DNA of 64,000 nucleotides from Gemmatimonadota bacterium (GTDB taxonomy: Bacteria; Gemmatimonadota; Gemmatimonadetes; Gemmatimonadales; Gemmatimonadaceae): positions 57,836 to 121,835 of the forward strand of contig VHBQ01000002.1 in assembly GCA_016871855.1 (NCBI GenBank), written 5' to 3'. Below are positions 28,639-38,549 of this stretch, piece by piece. The position numbers and the translations under genes were made by a program. Position 1 is the first letter of the stretch, and the number at the start of each line of letters is the position of its first letter. Below the pieces are notes generated by a model that worked only from the letters and a program-made list of their open reading frames with translations, searched no databases and was not told the DNA's origin.

Positions 28639-30191
28639 TCGATCGTCGCCGGCGGCTTGGAGCTGATGTCGTACACCACCCGGTTGACGCCGCGCACCTC
28701 GTTGATGATGCGGTTCGAGATGCGGCCGAGCACATCCTGCGGAAACGCGAACCAGTCGGCGGTCATGCCGTCCGTGCTCGTCACCGCGCGCAGCGCGACG
28801 ACATTCTCGTAGGTCCGGCCGTCGCCCATCACGCCCACCGAGCGCACGGGGAGAAAGACCGCGAATGCCTGCCAGATGGCGTCGTACAATCCGGCCGCGC
28901 GAATCTCCTCGAGGTAGATGGCGTCCGCCTGCCGCAGCGTCTCCACGCTCTCGTAGTCCACCTCGCCCAGCACGCGGATCGCGAGCCCGGGTCCCGGGAA
29001 CGGATGCCGGCCGACCATCTCCTCGGGCAAGCCGAGTTCGCGTCCGACGTTGCGCACCTCATCCTTGAACAACTCGCGCAGCGGTTCGATGAGCGTGAAG
29101 GCCATGTCCGGCTTCAGCCCGCCTACGTTGTGGTGCGTCTTGATGGTCGCGCTTGGGCCGCCCTTCGCGCTCACCGACTCGATCACGTCGGGATACAACG
29201 TCCCCTGCACGAGGAACTCCGCCCCTTGGCCTTCGCGGGCGGCCGCTTCCTCGAACACGTCGATGAACGTATGGCCGATGATCTTGCGCTTCGTTTCAGG
29301 ATCTCGCACGCCAGCGAGCGCCCCAAGGAAACGGTCCTCGGCGCGCACGGTCACGAGCTTGATCCCCAGATGCCGCCCCATCGTGCGCTCCACCTGCTCA
29401 CGTTCGTGGAGACGCAGGAGCCCCGTGTCCACGAAGATGCACGTCAGTTGATCGCCGATCGCCTTGTGCACCAGCGCCGCCGCCACTGACGAGTCCACGC
29501 CGCCCGACAGCCCGCAGATCACATGGCGGTCGCCAACGAGCGCTCGGATCTTCGCCACCTCGATGTCGATGAAGTGACCCGGCGTCCAGTCTGGCGCGCA
29601 GCCGCAGACGCCGAACAGGAAGTTCTGGATGATCTCCGGGCCGCGCACCGTGTGCGCGACCTCGGAATGGAACTGGATAGCGTGAATCGGCTTCGACTGG
29701 TGCCGGAAGCCAGCGATCACCCGGTCCGAGCGTGCCGTGACGATGTACCCTGGCGGCGGCGCCTCCACGTGGTCGCCGTGACTCATCCACACGATGGTCT
29801 TCTCGCCCGCGTCGAACCCCGCGAACAGCCCAGCGGGCTCAACCACCTGCACGTCGGCGCGTCCGTACTCGCGCCCGCCGCCCGCCACCACCGCCCCACC
29901 CTCGGCGTGCGCGATCCACTGCATGCCGTAGCAGACGCCGAGAATCGGCGCCAACTCGAGGATGCCCTTCTCGAAGGCGGGCGCCCCATCGTCCGTGACT
30001 GAACTCGGCCCGCCAGACAGGATGATGCCCGAGGGATTCCACGCGCGAATCCACTCCAGTGAGCGCGTGGGCGGATGGATCTCGCAGTACACGTGCGCCT
30101 CGCGCACGCGCCGCGCGATCAACTGTGTGAACTGCGACCCGCAATCAAGAATCAGTATGCGCGACACGAAAGGCCCGTTGAGATCCGCCAT
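28629..30191 (-). CDS. guaA: GMP synthase (glutamine-hydrolysing)
   Basis: Converts XMP to GMP. The 520-residue protein has an N-terminal amidotransferase with Cys87 in GVCYGMQ and His175/Glu177 in IQFHSEV. The synthetase part has the PP-loop LSGGVDSS (about 228-235) and the C-terminal dimerisation domain ending [12 protein letters not shown] 30191 is the last ATG of a heptanucleotide array (see repeat). The overlapping MATE gene follows. Confidence 0.96.
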   Translation of the reverse strand: MADLNGPFVSRILILDCGSQFTQLIARRVREAHVYCEIHPPTRSLEWIRAWNPSGIILSGGPSSVTDDGAPAFEKGILELAPILGVCYGMQWIAHAEGGAVVAGGGREYGRADVQVVEPAGLFAGFDAGEKTIVWMSHGDHVEAPPPGYIVTARSDRVIAGFRHQSKPIHAIQFHSEVAHTVRGPEIIQNFLFGVCGCAPDWTPGHFIDIEVAKIRALVGDRHVICGLSGGVDSSVAAALVHKAIGDQLTCIFVDTGLLRLHEREQVERTMGRHLGIKLVTVRAEDRFLGALAGVRDPETKRKIIGHTFIDVFEEAAAREGQGAEFLVQGTLYPDVIESVSAKGGPSATIKTHHNVGGLKPDMAFTLIEPLRELFKDEVRNVGRELGLPEEMVGRHPFPGPGLAIRVLGEVDYESVETLRQADAIYLEEIRAAGLYDAIWQAFAVFLPVRSVGVMGDGRTYENVVALRAVTSTDGMTADWFAFPQDVLGRISNRIINEVRGVNRVVYDISSKPPATIEWE

Positions 30192-30222
30192 CTGCCATCA
30201 GCCATCTGCCATCTGCCATCCG
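30186..30222 (-). repeat. Heptanucleotide ATGGCAG array covering the guaA start
   Basis: On the minus strand five units ATGGCAG, ATGGCAG, ATGGCTG, ATGGCAG and ATGGCGG run into the guaA coding sequence. Each unit carries an ATG, at 30219, 30212, 30205, 30198 and 30191; the last is the guaA start. The earlier ones open short overlapping frames that stop quickly. Confidence 0.85.
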
Positions 30223-30260
30223 TCGTCTACCGTCCACCGTCCACCGTCTACCGTCCACCC
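30221..30260. repeat. ACCGTC short-word array, copy B
   Basis: Repeated words GTCTACC and GTCCACC lie directly after the phosphoesterase stop (30262 on the minus strand) and before the guaA heptad array. Same word family as at 22588, 45722 and 55910. Confidence 0.8.
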
Positions 30261-30261
30261 T

Positions 30262-30771
30262 CTAACGCTTCCACTCCGCCCCATCAAGCTTGACAAACTC
30301 CACGTGTTTGGAGTCGAGATCGAGGATCGCCGCGCACGGCGCCCCATAGACCCACCCGCACGCCTCGCCGGGGCTCACGATCAGGGTCTCCCCCCGCATC
30401 TTCATCTCCTGGCGATGCGCATTGCTGTGCACGACCAGGGTATGCGCGAGCATGGACCGCTCCGTCACGTCGGCGAGGTCGTGCGTGAGCAGGATCTTGT
30501 GTTCGCCGATCTGGGTCGAGTGGGGTGCTTCGAACAGCTCGCACGCGAGGCACTGAGCGGCGTTCTGGCGGAGCCCCTCGCGATCCCCGTCGTTGCGGCC
30601 GAAGACGCCCACCATCGGTGCCGCGTCCTGCTGGAACGGCAGTAGCGAGAAGGGCGAGCAGAAATCCCCAGCGTGCAGGATCATCTCGACGCCGCGCACC
30701 TGGAACTCCCTCAGGAGCGCAGCCACCGCCGGCACGCGATCGTGGGTGTCGCTGATCAGTCCGATGCGCAT
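30262..30771 (-). CDS. YfcE-type metallophosphoesterase
   Basis: A 169-residue calcineurin-like phosphoesterase that hydrolyses phosphodiesters with two metal ions. Metal-binding motifs are in order: SDTHDR (residues 7-12), LHAGDF, GRNDGD, LTHD and HSNAHRQ. In this last motif the usual GHTH/H reads HSNAH. ATG 30771 shares its base with the lysA stop (TGATG). The length fits the MJ0936/YfcE class. The physiological substrate is unknown. Confidence 0.87.
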   Translation of the reverse strand: MRIGLISDTHDRVPAVAALLREFQVRGVEMILHAGDFCSPFSLLPFQQDAAPMVGVFGRNDGDREGLRQNAAQCLACELFEAPHSTQIGEHKILLTHDLADVTERSMLAHTLVVHSNAHRQEMKMRGETLIVSPGEACGWVYGAPCAAILDLDSKHVEFVKLDGAEWKR

Positions 30772-32051
30772 CACCCCTCCCTCCATTCCACGGTCTCGGC
30801 CTCGAGCCGGACCAGGTCATCCAGCGATTCACGGCGGGTGATCACGCCCCACCGCGTTCCGTCCACCAGCACCTCCGGAGCCCGCGGGCGCGTGTTGTAG
30901 GTCAGCGCCATCACGTAACCGTACGCCCCGGTCGTGTGTACCGCCAGCAGGTCACCAGGCCGGGCGTCGTCCATCTCCCGATCGCGCGCGAGGAAGTCTC
31001 CTGTCTCGCAGATCGGTCCGACCACATCCACCGTGGCCCTCGCCCCGCGCGGCCGCACCGCGTCGATGGCGTGGTACGCGTCGTAGTGCGACGGCCGCAG
31101 CAGGTCCGACATCCCGGCATCACAGATGACGAAATCGGTCCCGCCGCTCGGCTTCCGATACAGAACGCGCGTCAGCAGGATGCCGGACTCCGCCACCACG
31201 AAGCGCCCGGGCTCGACGATGAGCTCGAGCCCGAGCGAGCGCACGGCGGGGACGATCGTCTCGGCGAAGAGGGTCAAGTCGGGCGCCGCCTCGTCGTCGT
31301 AACGCGCGGGGAGCCCCCCGCCCGCGTCGAAGAAACGCAGCGGCGCGCCGCGCCCCTGCAACGCCCGCGCGAGGTCGCTCAGCCGCCGCACGCCGTCGGT
31401 GTACGGCGCCAGGGACAGCAGCTGCGAGCCCACGTGCATGTCGAGCCCCACGAGCTCGAGATGGGGCGACGCGAGCACCCGATCCGCCACACCGGGCACA
31501 TCCCCCCACGGAATGCCGAACTTGTGTCCGCGCGATCCCGTGGCGATGAACTCGTGGGCGTTGGCGACATGCACCTCGGGATTCACGCGAATCCCGACGC
31601 GCGCCCGCCTGCCCAGGGCTCGCGCCTCGCTCTCAATGACGTCCAGTTCCGCCGCCGACTCCACGTTGAGCAGAAGGATGTCGGCCTCGAGCGCAGCGCG
31701 AATCTCGTCAGCTCGCTTCCCGACCCCGCCGAAGATGATGTGCTCCGACGGAAAGCCGGCCCGCAGGGCGCGCATCAGCTCGCCACCCGACACGACGTCG
31801 GCGCGGCACCCTTCGGCGCGCAGCACCTGCAGCAGGCCGCGGCTGCTGTTGGCCTTCAGCGAGTAATGGATCCGATGCGGGATGCCGGCGAGCGCGCCGT
31901 CGAGCGCGCGGAAGCGCTCACGCAGGGCGTTCGCGCTGTAGACGTAGGCCGGCGTGCCCACCGCGGTCGCGATCGCCTCGAGCGGCACCCCGTCGCACCA
32001 CAGGGCGCCGTCCCGATGCTGGTACGGTCGCCCTAGTACGCTTTCGCCCAC
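30771..32051 (-). CDS. lysA: Diaminopimelate decarboxylase
   Basis: Last step of lysine synthesis, meso-diaminopimelate to lysine. The 426-residue PLP enzyme has the Schiff-base lysine at about Lys66 in HYSLKANSS, a phosphate-binding [17 protein letters not shown], and the conserved C-E-T-G-D motif in [12 protein letters not shown]. The start is chosen as GTG 32051, which includes the typical [12 protein letters not shown] and overlaps the end of proS by 19 bases. GTG 31988 is an alternative. The open frame further upstream is a shadow of proS. Confidence 0.92.
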   Translation of the reverse strand: MGESVLGRPYQHRDGALWCDGVPLEAIATAVGTPAYVYSANALRERFRALDGALAGIPHRIHYSLKANSSRGLLQVLRAEGCRADVVSGGELMRALRAGFPSEHIIFGGVGKRADEIRAALEADILLLNVESAAELDVIESEARALGRRARVGIRVNPEVHVANAHEFIATGSRGHKFGIPWGDVPGVADRVLASPHLELVGLDMHVGSQLLSLAPYTDGVRRLSDLARALQGRGAPLRFFDAGGGLPARYDDEAAPDLTLFAETIVPAVRSLGLELIVEPGRFVVAESGILLTRVLYRKPSGGTDFVICDAGMSDLLRPSHYDAYHAIDAVRPRGARATVDVVGPICETGDFLARDREMDDARPGDLLAVHTTGAYGYVMALTYNTRPRAPEVLVDGTRWGVITRRESLDDLVRLEAETVEWREG

Positions 32052-33505
32052 ACGGCCTCGGCCTGCGACGGCGCGCCGCAACGAAGGCACGTGGCCGGCG
32101 CCTCCGCGCTGCGGAACTCCGCGTCCGGAATGCACCGGATGGTGGCCTTCGTCTCCTCCTTCACCTTCGCTTCGCACGCGTCGCTCCCGCACCAGCCGGC
32201 GTATACGAACCCGCCCGCGCCATCCATCAAGGCCTTGAACGCGTCGTAGGAAGGGATGCCGCGCACGCTGTTCGCCTCGCGGCGCTCCACCGCCGCGCGG
32301 AACATGTCCTGCTGGATCGTCTCGAGCAGCGCGGCGGCGGCCGCAGGCAGGCCGTCCATCGGGAGGCTCTGCTTGGCCCGCGTGTCGCGTCGCGCCGCGA
32401 AGACCGCCTGCTTCTCCAGGTCCTTGGGGCCCAGTTCGAAGCGCAGCGGGACGCCGCGCAGCTCCCACTCGTAGTACTTGGCGCCCGAGCGCATGCCATC
32501 GCGCAGGTCCACGTGCACGCGCAGGCGATCCGTCGCCCCGCGCCCGGTCCACTCCACCAGTTCCGCTTTCACCCGCAGCGCCGCCTCGGTGAGCCGCGCC
32601 TTCTCGTCGTCGTTCTTCCAGATCGGCACGATCACGATCTCGATCGGCGCCAGCCGTGGCGGCACCCGCAGGCCGATGTCATCACCGTGCGTCATCACCA
32701 GGCCGCCGATCAGGCGCGTGCTCACCCCCCACGAGGTGTTCCACGCGTGCGCCATCTGCCCGTTCTCGTCCTGGAACTGCAGCTCAAACGCCTTGGCGAA
32801 GTTCTGCCCCAGGTTGTGCGACGTCCCCGCCTGCAGCGCCTTGTTGTCCTGCATCATGGCCTCGATGCAGTACGTGCGCAGGGCGCCCGCGAACTTCTCG
32901 CTGTTCGTCTTCAGCCCGGTGATCACCGGCATGGCCATCCACTGCTCGGCGAAGGTGCGGTACACGCCCAGGATCTTGAGCGTCTCCTCTTCGGCCTCGT
33001 CGTGCGTCGCGTGCGCCGTGTGCCCTTCCTGCCAGAGAAACTCGAGCGTGCGCAGGAAGAGACGCGTGCGCATCTCCCAGCGCACCACGTTGGCCCACTG
33101 ATTGATGAGGATGGGCAGATCGCGATAGCTCTGCACCCACTTCGCGTACATGTGGTAGATGATCGTCTCAGAGGTCGGCCGCACCACCAGCGGCTCCTCG
33201 AGCTTCTTGCCCCCGCCGTGGGTCACCACGGCGCACTCGGGCGCGAATCCCTCCACGTGCTCCGCTTCCTTGTGCAGGAAGCTCTCCGGGATGAAGAGCG
33301 GGAAGTAGGCGTTCTGGTGTCCCGTCGCCTTGAACATGTCGTCCAGGGCGCGCTGCATGCGCTCCCAGATGCCATAGCCGTTGGGGCGAATGACCATCGA
33401 GCCCTTCACCGGCGAGTAGTCGGCCAGTTCCGAGCGCAGCACCAGTTCGTTGTACCACGCGCTGAAGTCCTCGGCGCGGGTCGTCAGCTTCTTGTCGTCA
33501 GCCAT
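32033..33505 (-). CDS. proS: Prolyl-tRNA synthetase, archaeal/eukaryote-like type (ProRS type 3)
   Basis: Charges tRNA-Pro. At 490 residues, without the inserted editing domain of the E. coli type, it is the short class II form. Motif 2 is around [21 protein letters not shown], followed by [10 protein letters not shown]-terminal zinc-binding domain carries the cysteine sets [10 protein letters not shown] and CLRCGAP, and the chain ends in the family's KAY. It follows hisS by 11 bases. Confidence 0.96.
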   Translation of the reverse strand: MADDKKLTTRAEDFSAWYNELVLRSELADYSPVKGSMVIRPNGYGIWERMQRALDDMFKATGHQNAYFPLFIPESFLHKEAEHVEGFAPECAVVTHGGGKKLEEPLVVRPTSETIIYHMYAKWVQSYRDLPILINQWANVVRWEMRTRLFLRTLEFLWQEGHTAHATHDEAEEETLKILGVYRTFAEQWMAMPVITGLKTNSEKFAGALRTYCIEAMMQDNKALQAGTSHNLGQNFAKAFELQFQDENGQMAHAWNTSWGVSTRLIGGLVMTHGDDIGLRVPPRLAPIEIVIVPIWKNDDEKARLTEAALRVKAELVEWTGRGATDRLRVHVDLRDGMRSGAKYYEWELRGVPLRFELGPKDLEKQAVFAARRDTRAKQSLPMDGLPAAAAALLETIQQDMFRAAVERREANSVRGIPSYDAFKALMDGAGGFVYAGWCGSDACEAKVKEETKATIRCIPDAEFRSAEAPATCLRCGAPSQAEAVWAKAY

Positions 33506-33516
33506 CGGTCGTGGAG

Positions 33517-34875
33517 TCAGTCTTCACGCGGGGCGGGCACCCCCGCCTCGGCGAGCGCGGCGAATCCGCGCTCGGGGTCCATCAGATCCTGCAGGGAGAT
33601 CTCCGTGCCGTCGCGGGCCGCCTCGCCGGGCGTGCGCGCCAGCGGGCGGACTTCGGCGCGCATCTCGTCGCGCACCACCATCAGCCACGCCGCGCCGGCG
33701 CGCTCCGCGGCCTTGATCTGCGCCGAGGACTTCTGCGTGCGCAGCTTCTCTTCGTTCAGCACGTACTCGGCCGCGTAGCCCAGGCGACGCAGCGTCGCCG
33801 CCGCTCGCAGCACGGCCGAAGGCGGCGACTGCTCCGTGCTGACCACCCAGAAGTCCGGTCCATCGCCGGCCGCGTCGTCGAACAGCCCACGGGCCTTCAG
33901 CAGTTCGCCGAGCACGACGTCGCCCATTCCGAACCCGAGCGCGGGAAGGTCCACGCCGCCCAGTTGGCCGAGCAGGTTGTCGTAGCGCCCGCCGCCGCAG
34001 ATCGCGCGCAGCTCCCCGCGCGCATCGAAGAGCTCAAACACGGTGCCGGTGTAGTACGCCAGCCCACGAACGATCGAGAGATCCACGTCCACCCAGGCAT
34101 CGAGACCGAGCGAATGCAGGTGGTCCAGGTACGTCCCGAACTGCGCGATCGCCGCGCGCGCCCCCTCCACGTGTCCGAAATCGCGCTCCAGATCGGCCAG
34201 CGATGAGACGTCCGCGAGCGCCATCACCTGCTCCACCTGGCGCGGCACCAACCCCGCGGCCTCGAGCTTCTCGCGCGACACCTCGTGCGGCTGGCGCTCG
34301 ACCTTGTCGAGCACGCCGTAGACCACGCCCCGCTGTCCGTCGGTCACGCCGATGGCGTCGAGAACGGCGTTCAGCAGGCGGCGGTCGCTCACCCGCGCAC
34401 GCACGTCCTGCGGCCCGAGTCCGAGTTCCCGCATGATGTCGATGGCCACGCCCAGCAGCTCCGCGTCGGCAAGGGCGCTGGGTTCGCCGACGATGTCCAC
34501 GTTCAGCTGGAAGTGCTCGCGCAGGCGCCCTCGCTGGGCGCGCTCGTAGCGGAAGAGCTGCGGAATCGAGAACCACCGGACGGGCTTGGGCAGTGCGTTC
34601 GCGCGCGCGGCCACCATGCGGGCGAACGTCGGCGTCATCTCCGGGCGCAGGGAGACGGCGCGGCCGCCTTTGTCCTCGAAGCTGTAGAGCTGCCCGACGA
34701 TCTCGTCCCCGCTCTTCGCGGTGTACAGCTCCAGGGGCTCCAGCGGCGGCCCGTCGTACTCCACGAACGAGTACTGGCGCGCCACCGCGCGCCACGCACG
34801 GAAGATCATCGTGCGGCGCGCGAGATCCTCAGGATAGAAGTCGCGGAAGCCGGGAAGCGGGCCCTTCGATGCCAT
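33517..34875 (-). CDS. hisS: Histidyl-tRNA synthetase
   Basis: Charges tRNA-His. The 452-residue class II enzyme has [14 protein letters not shown] at the N-terminus and motif 2 in [20 protein letters not shown]. The histidine-A motif is [10 protein letters not shown], and motif 3 is in GGGRYDNL with [10 protein letters not shown]-terminal anticodon-binding domain starts near residue 350. ATG 34875 is supported by the promoter directly in front of it. First gene of hisS-proS-lysA-phosphoesterase. Confidence 0.96.
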   Translation of the reverse strand: MASKGPLPGFRDFYPEDLARRTMIFRAWRAVARQYSFVEYDGPPLEPLELYTAKSGDEIVGQLYSFEDKGGRAVSLRPEMTPTFARMVAARANALPKPVRWFSIPQLFRYERAQRGRLREHFQLNVDIVGEPSALADAELLGVAIDIMRELGLGPQDVRARVSDRRLLNAVLDAIGVTDGQRGVVYGVLDKVERQPHEVSREKLEAAGLVPRQVEQVMALADVSSLADLERDFGHVEGARAAIAQFGTYLDHLHSLGLDAWVDVDLSIVRGLAYYTGTVFELFDARGELRAICGGGRYDNLLGQLGGVDLPALGFGMGDVVLGELLKARGLFDDAAGDGPDFWVVSTEQSPPSAVLRAAATLRRLGYAAEYVLNEEKLRTQKSSAQIKAAERAGAAWLMVVRDEMRAEVRPLARTPGEAARDGTEISLQDLMDPERGFAALAEAGVPAPRED

Positions 34876-34911
34876 CCATATAAATTACCCGGACGTGGCA
34901 CGGCCCGGCAA
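34876..34911 (-). promoter_or_regulatory. hisS promoter, predicted leaderless
   Basis: On the minus strand TTGCCG (34911-34906), an 18-base spacer and TAATTT (34887-34882) are followed by 6 bases and the hisS ATG. There is no room for a ribosome-binding site, which fits a leaderless mRNA. Confidence 0.5.
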
Positions 34912-34932
34912 CCACGAATCGGAGGAAAATGC

Positions 34933-34956
34933 GCCCGCGGCGTCTACGGCGCGGGC
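34933..34956 (-). terminator. Hairpin at the end of folC
   Basis: Seven-bp arms (GCCCGCG / CGCGGGC) span the folC stop codon, followed on the minus strand by GCATTTTCC. It probably ends the accD-folC transcript before the hisS promoter. Confidence 0.6.
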
Positions 34957-36230
34957 AGCACGCCGAGGCGGACCATCGCATCGCCGACGGTGTGAAAACT
35001 CCCCGTCACGAGCACCGTCTCGCCTTCCTCCGTCGCCCGGGCCAGTGCCCGGTCGAAGTCGCGCACGACCTCGGCCGTCCAGCCGTTCGCGCGCGCGTGT
35101 GCCATGACCGCCGTGATGTCCCACGTGCGGCTCGGTGGGGACGTCGGCGTGTTCGTCAGAATGAACCGGTCCACGTGGGGCGCCAGCGCGGCCATCATCG
35201 CGGCCCAGTCCTTGTCGCTGAGCACGCTGAACAGCGCCACCACCGGCCGCGGCAGGCGTGTCTCGTCCAGCGTCCGGGCCAGCACGCGTGAGCCGTCTGG
35301 GTTGTGCGCCACGTCGAAGACGTGCTTGCCGACCTTGTGGAACCGTCCTGGGAGCGCGACGCGCGAAAGTCCTTCATCTACCGTCGCGGCGTCGGGGCGA
35401 AGGTCGTCCGGGAGTTCCTCGAGCATCGTCAGCGCCACCGCGGCGTTGTGCGCCTGATGGCGCCCCACGAGCGGCGTGCGGACCCGGCGCACCGTGTTGT
35501 CCCGGCGGAGCGTGAACTCCGTTCCGGTCGCCGACACGGTCAGTGACTCAATCGAGGACTCCGCGAAGACGGACCGCACCGGCGACGCGCCGTGCGCCAC
35601 GGCGTGCGAAACGAGCAGCGCGCGGATCCCGACCTCCGGCTCCCCCACGATAGCCGGCACGCCGCGCTTGAAGATCCCCGCCTTCTCGACCGCGATTTCC
35701 TCTCGCGTCGCCCCCAGATACTCGACGTGATCGATCTGGATGTTTGTGACTCCAGCCACGAGGGGACGCAGGACGTTGGTCGCATCGAGCCGACCGCCGA
35801 GCCCCGTTTCGATCACCGCGACGTCTACGCCGTCCTCGGCGAAGAACTGGAAGGCCATCGCGGTCGTGGCCTCGAAGAACGTCGCGCCGAGGCGCTCGAC
35901 CTCGGGCGTCCAGCGCGTCACCCAATCGACGATTCGATCGCTGGCGACCGGCGTGTCGTTCACGAGGAACCGCTCGGGAAAGTCCACGAGGTGCGGGGAG
36001 GTGTAGCGCGCGACGCGCAGGCCGCGCGCCTGCAGCACCGCGTCGAGCGTCGCGCACACACTTCCCTTCCCGTTCGTCCCGGCGACGTGCAGGGCGCGCA
36101 ACGAGGCGTGCGGATCGCCGAGCGCGCTCAGCAACGCCTCGACGCGCTCCAGTCCGAGCTTCCATTTGCCGGTCGTGCGCGCGTAGAGGAAATCGAGCGC
36201 GTCGTGGTACGTCTTTAGCGTCCTGGCCAC
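34944..36230 (-). CDS. folC: Folylpolyglutamate synthase / dihydrofolate synthase
   Basis: Adds glutamate to folates (and probably to dihydropteroate). The 428-residue Mur-ligase-type protein has the P-loop AGTNGKGSV (about 50-58), the Ser/His region YTSPHLVDFPERF, TGLGGRLDATN and the later DVAHNPDGSR that binds the substrate. The start is GTG 36230, 15 bases after the accD stop. The accD-folC pairing is common in bacteria. Confidence 0.94.
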   Translation of the reverse strand: MARTLKTYHDALDFLYARTTGKWKLGLERVEALLSALGDPHASLRALHVAGTNGKGSVCATLDAVLQARGLRVARYTSPHLVDFPERFLVNDTPVASDRIVDWVTRWTPEVERLGATFFEATTAMAFQFFAEDGVDVAVIETGLGGRLDATNVLRPLVAGVTNIQIDHVEYLGATREEIAVEKAGIFKRGVPAIVGEPEVGIRALLVSHAVAHGASPVRSVFAESSIESLTVSATGTEFTLRRDNTVRRVRTPLVGRHQAHNAAVALTMLEELPDDLRPDAATVDEGLSRVALPGRFHKVGKHVFDVAHNPDGSRVLARTLDETRLPRPVVALFSVLSDKDWAAMMAALAPHVDRFILTNTPTSPPSRTWDITAVMAHARANGWTAEVVRDFDRALARATEEGETVLVTGSFHTVGDAMVRLGVLPAP

Positions 36231-36245
36231 CGCACCCGTCCGGCC

Positions 36246-37109
<864 letters not shown>

Positions 37110-37119
37110 AAGAACGAAA

Positions 37120-37135
37120 GGTGATGCAGATCACA
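37120..37135 (-). promoter_or_regulatory. Putative CRP/FNR-family binding site upstream of accD
   Basis: The sequence TGTGATCTGCATCACC (minus strand) matches 9 of the 10 specified bases of the CRP consensus TGTGA-N6-TCACA and sits inside a longer dyad (GAATGTGATC / GATCACCTTT). It ends 10 bases before the accD ATG, so a bound protein would probably block rather than help transcription. Confidence 0.45.
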
Positions 37136-37168
37136 TTCAACCGCAAGGAGTTAGGGGACGGGACCGTC

Positions 37169-37289
37169 CGGAACGGGGAGGGGGTAGAGGCGTGGGGACG
37201 AGGGCTGAGGAGGGTGAAGAGGGACGCGCCCCCTCGCACGTTCCGCTACCCCACCCTCGTCCCCTCGCCCCTACCCCCTCCCCGTTCCG
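37169..37289. repeat. Long inverted repeat between rodA and accD
   Basis: Perfect 19-bp outer arms (CGGAACGGGGAGGGGGTAG / CTACCCCCTCCCCGTTCCG) continue imperfectly to about 37 bp on each side. Together they leave a loop of about 45 bases. The right arm ends 6 bases before the rodA stop codon. No T run is evident. Confidence 0.85.
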
Positions 37290-37295
37290 CGCTGC

Positions 37296-38549
37296 TCAGA
37301 TGACCAGCGTATCCGCCGGCCCTCTCCCCTCGCTCGAGATGCGCCCCAGCATCCCCACGCTCAACCAGCACATCAACATGAACGACCCGCCATAGCTGAA
37401 GAACGGCAGCGGGATGCCCGTGATCGGCAGCAGGTTCAGCGTCATGCCGATGTTGACGACGATGTGCACGAACCAGGCGGAGACCAAGCCAAAGGCCACG
37501 AGACTGGGGAACGGATCCGCGGAACGCGCCGCGATGCGCACCGACCGCAGCAGCAGGAACAGGAAGAGCGCCAGCGCGATCGTCACGCCAAGAAAGCCCA
37601 GCTCCTCCCCGACCACGGGGAAGATGAAATCGGTGTGCTGCGCCGGAAGGAAGGCGAGACGCTTCTGGCTTCCCTGCGTGAACCCCTTCCCCAGCCACCC
37701 CCCCGACCCGATGGCGACCTGCGACTGGATGACGTGATAGCCCGACGCCTGCGGATCCGTAGACGGGTCGAGGAAGACGAGCAGTCGCTTCTGCTGGTAC
37801 GGATTCAGCCGGTCCCACAGGATCGGCGCGACGACGCCCGTCACGACATTGGCGAGCACGACGACCACGCCTTCCAACAAGTACGGCTTGTACCACAGCA
37901 CCAGCGCGATGAGCACCAGGAACCACGCCCCCCAGAGCCCGGTGCTGAACGCGAGCACCAGACTCACCACCGGGCTCGCGACAAGCACCAGCAACTGCCA
38001 CGAGGCCCCCGCCCAGAACAGCATCGCGAAGAAGATCCCGACGAAGACGATGCCCGTGCCCAGATCCGGCTGGCGCATGATCAGGACCCACGGCACGAAG
38101 ACGGCCAGCGCCGGCTGCCAAAGGTCGATCAGCGACTTCGGGGCCGTCTTCCTCGACGCGAGCAACCGCGCGAGCATCAGCACGACAGCGATTTTGGCCA
38201 GCTCCGACGGCTGGCCGAGCCGCACGCCGCCGATGGCCAGCCAACTCTTGGTGCTCGCCGCCGTTCCTGCCCCGGCGCCGATGAACAGGAGCAGGAAGAG
38301 GAGCACGAGCGAGCTGGCGTAGGCCGGGACGGTGACCCAGTCGAGGAAGCGCACCGAAGCCCGGCTGATGGCGTAGGCCACCGTCAGGCCGAGGACGAAC
38401 CACACGATCTGCTGCCGGTACACCTTGGCCACTGCCGTCGGCACATCGGTCTGCCCCGCGCTGTACACCATCGCGATGCCGAAGAGCGAGAGCGCGAGCG
38501 CGATGGCGACCAGCGTCGGGTCCGCCAGGCGGCGGCGCACGGGGGTCAA
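37296..38549 (-). CDS. rodA: Rod-shape protein RodA (SEDS peptidoglycan polymerase)
   Basis: Membrane glycosyltransferase of the elongation machinery, 417 residues with about ten membrane segments. Family marks include LGQPSELAKIAVVLMLA, MRQPDLGTGIVF, QSQVAIGSGGWLGKGFTQGSQ and LPITGIPLPFFSYGGS. The start is probably TTG 38549, overlapping the mrdA stop as TTGA; GTG 38540 is an alternative. It works with the PBP2 encoded just upstream. Confidence 0.94.
   Translation of the reverse strand: MTPVRRRLADPTLVAIALALSLFGIAMVYSAGQTDVPTAVAKVYRQQIVWFVLGLTVAYAISRASVRFLDWVTVPAYASSLVLLFLLLFIGAGAGTAASTKSWLAIGGVRLGQPSELAKIAVVLMLARLLASRKTAPKSLIDLWQPALAVFVPWVLIMRQPDLGTGIVFVGIFFAMLFWAGASWQLLVLVASPVVSLVLAFSTGLWGAWFLVLIALVLWYKPYLLEGVVVVLANVVTGVVAPILWDRLNPYQQKRLLVFLDPSTDPQASGYHVIQSQVAIGSGGWLGKGFTQGSQKRLAFLPAQHTDFIFPVVGEELGFLGVTIALALFLFLLLRSVRIAARSADPFPSLVAFGLVSAWFVHIVVNIGMTLNLLPITGIPLPFFSYGGSFMLMCWLSVGMLGRISSEGRGPADTLVI

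Noticed and set aside
32052-32552. Upstream extension of the lysA frame
   Set aside because: It overlaps the 3' third of proS in another frame and shows no DapDC similarity; conserved LysA sequence starts near 32051.
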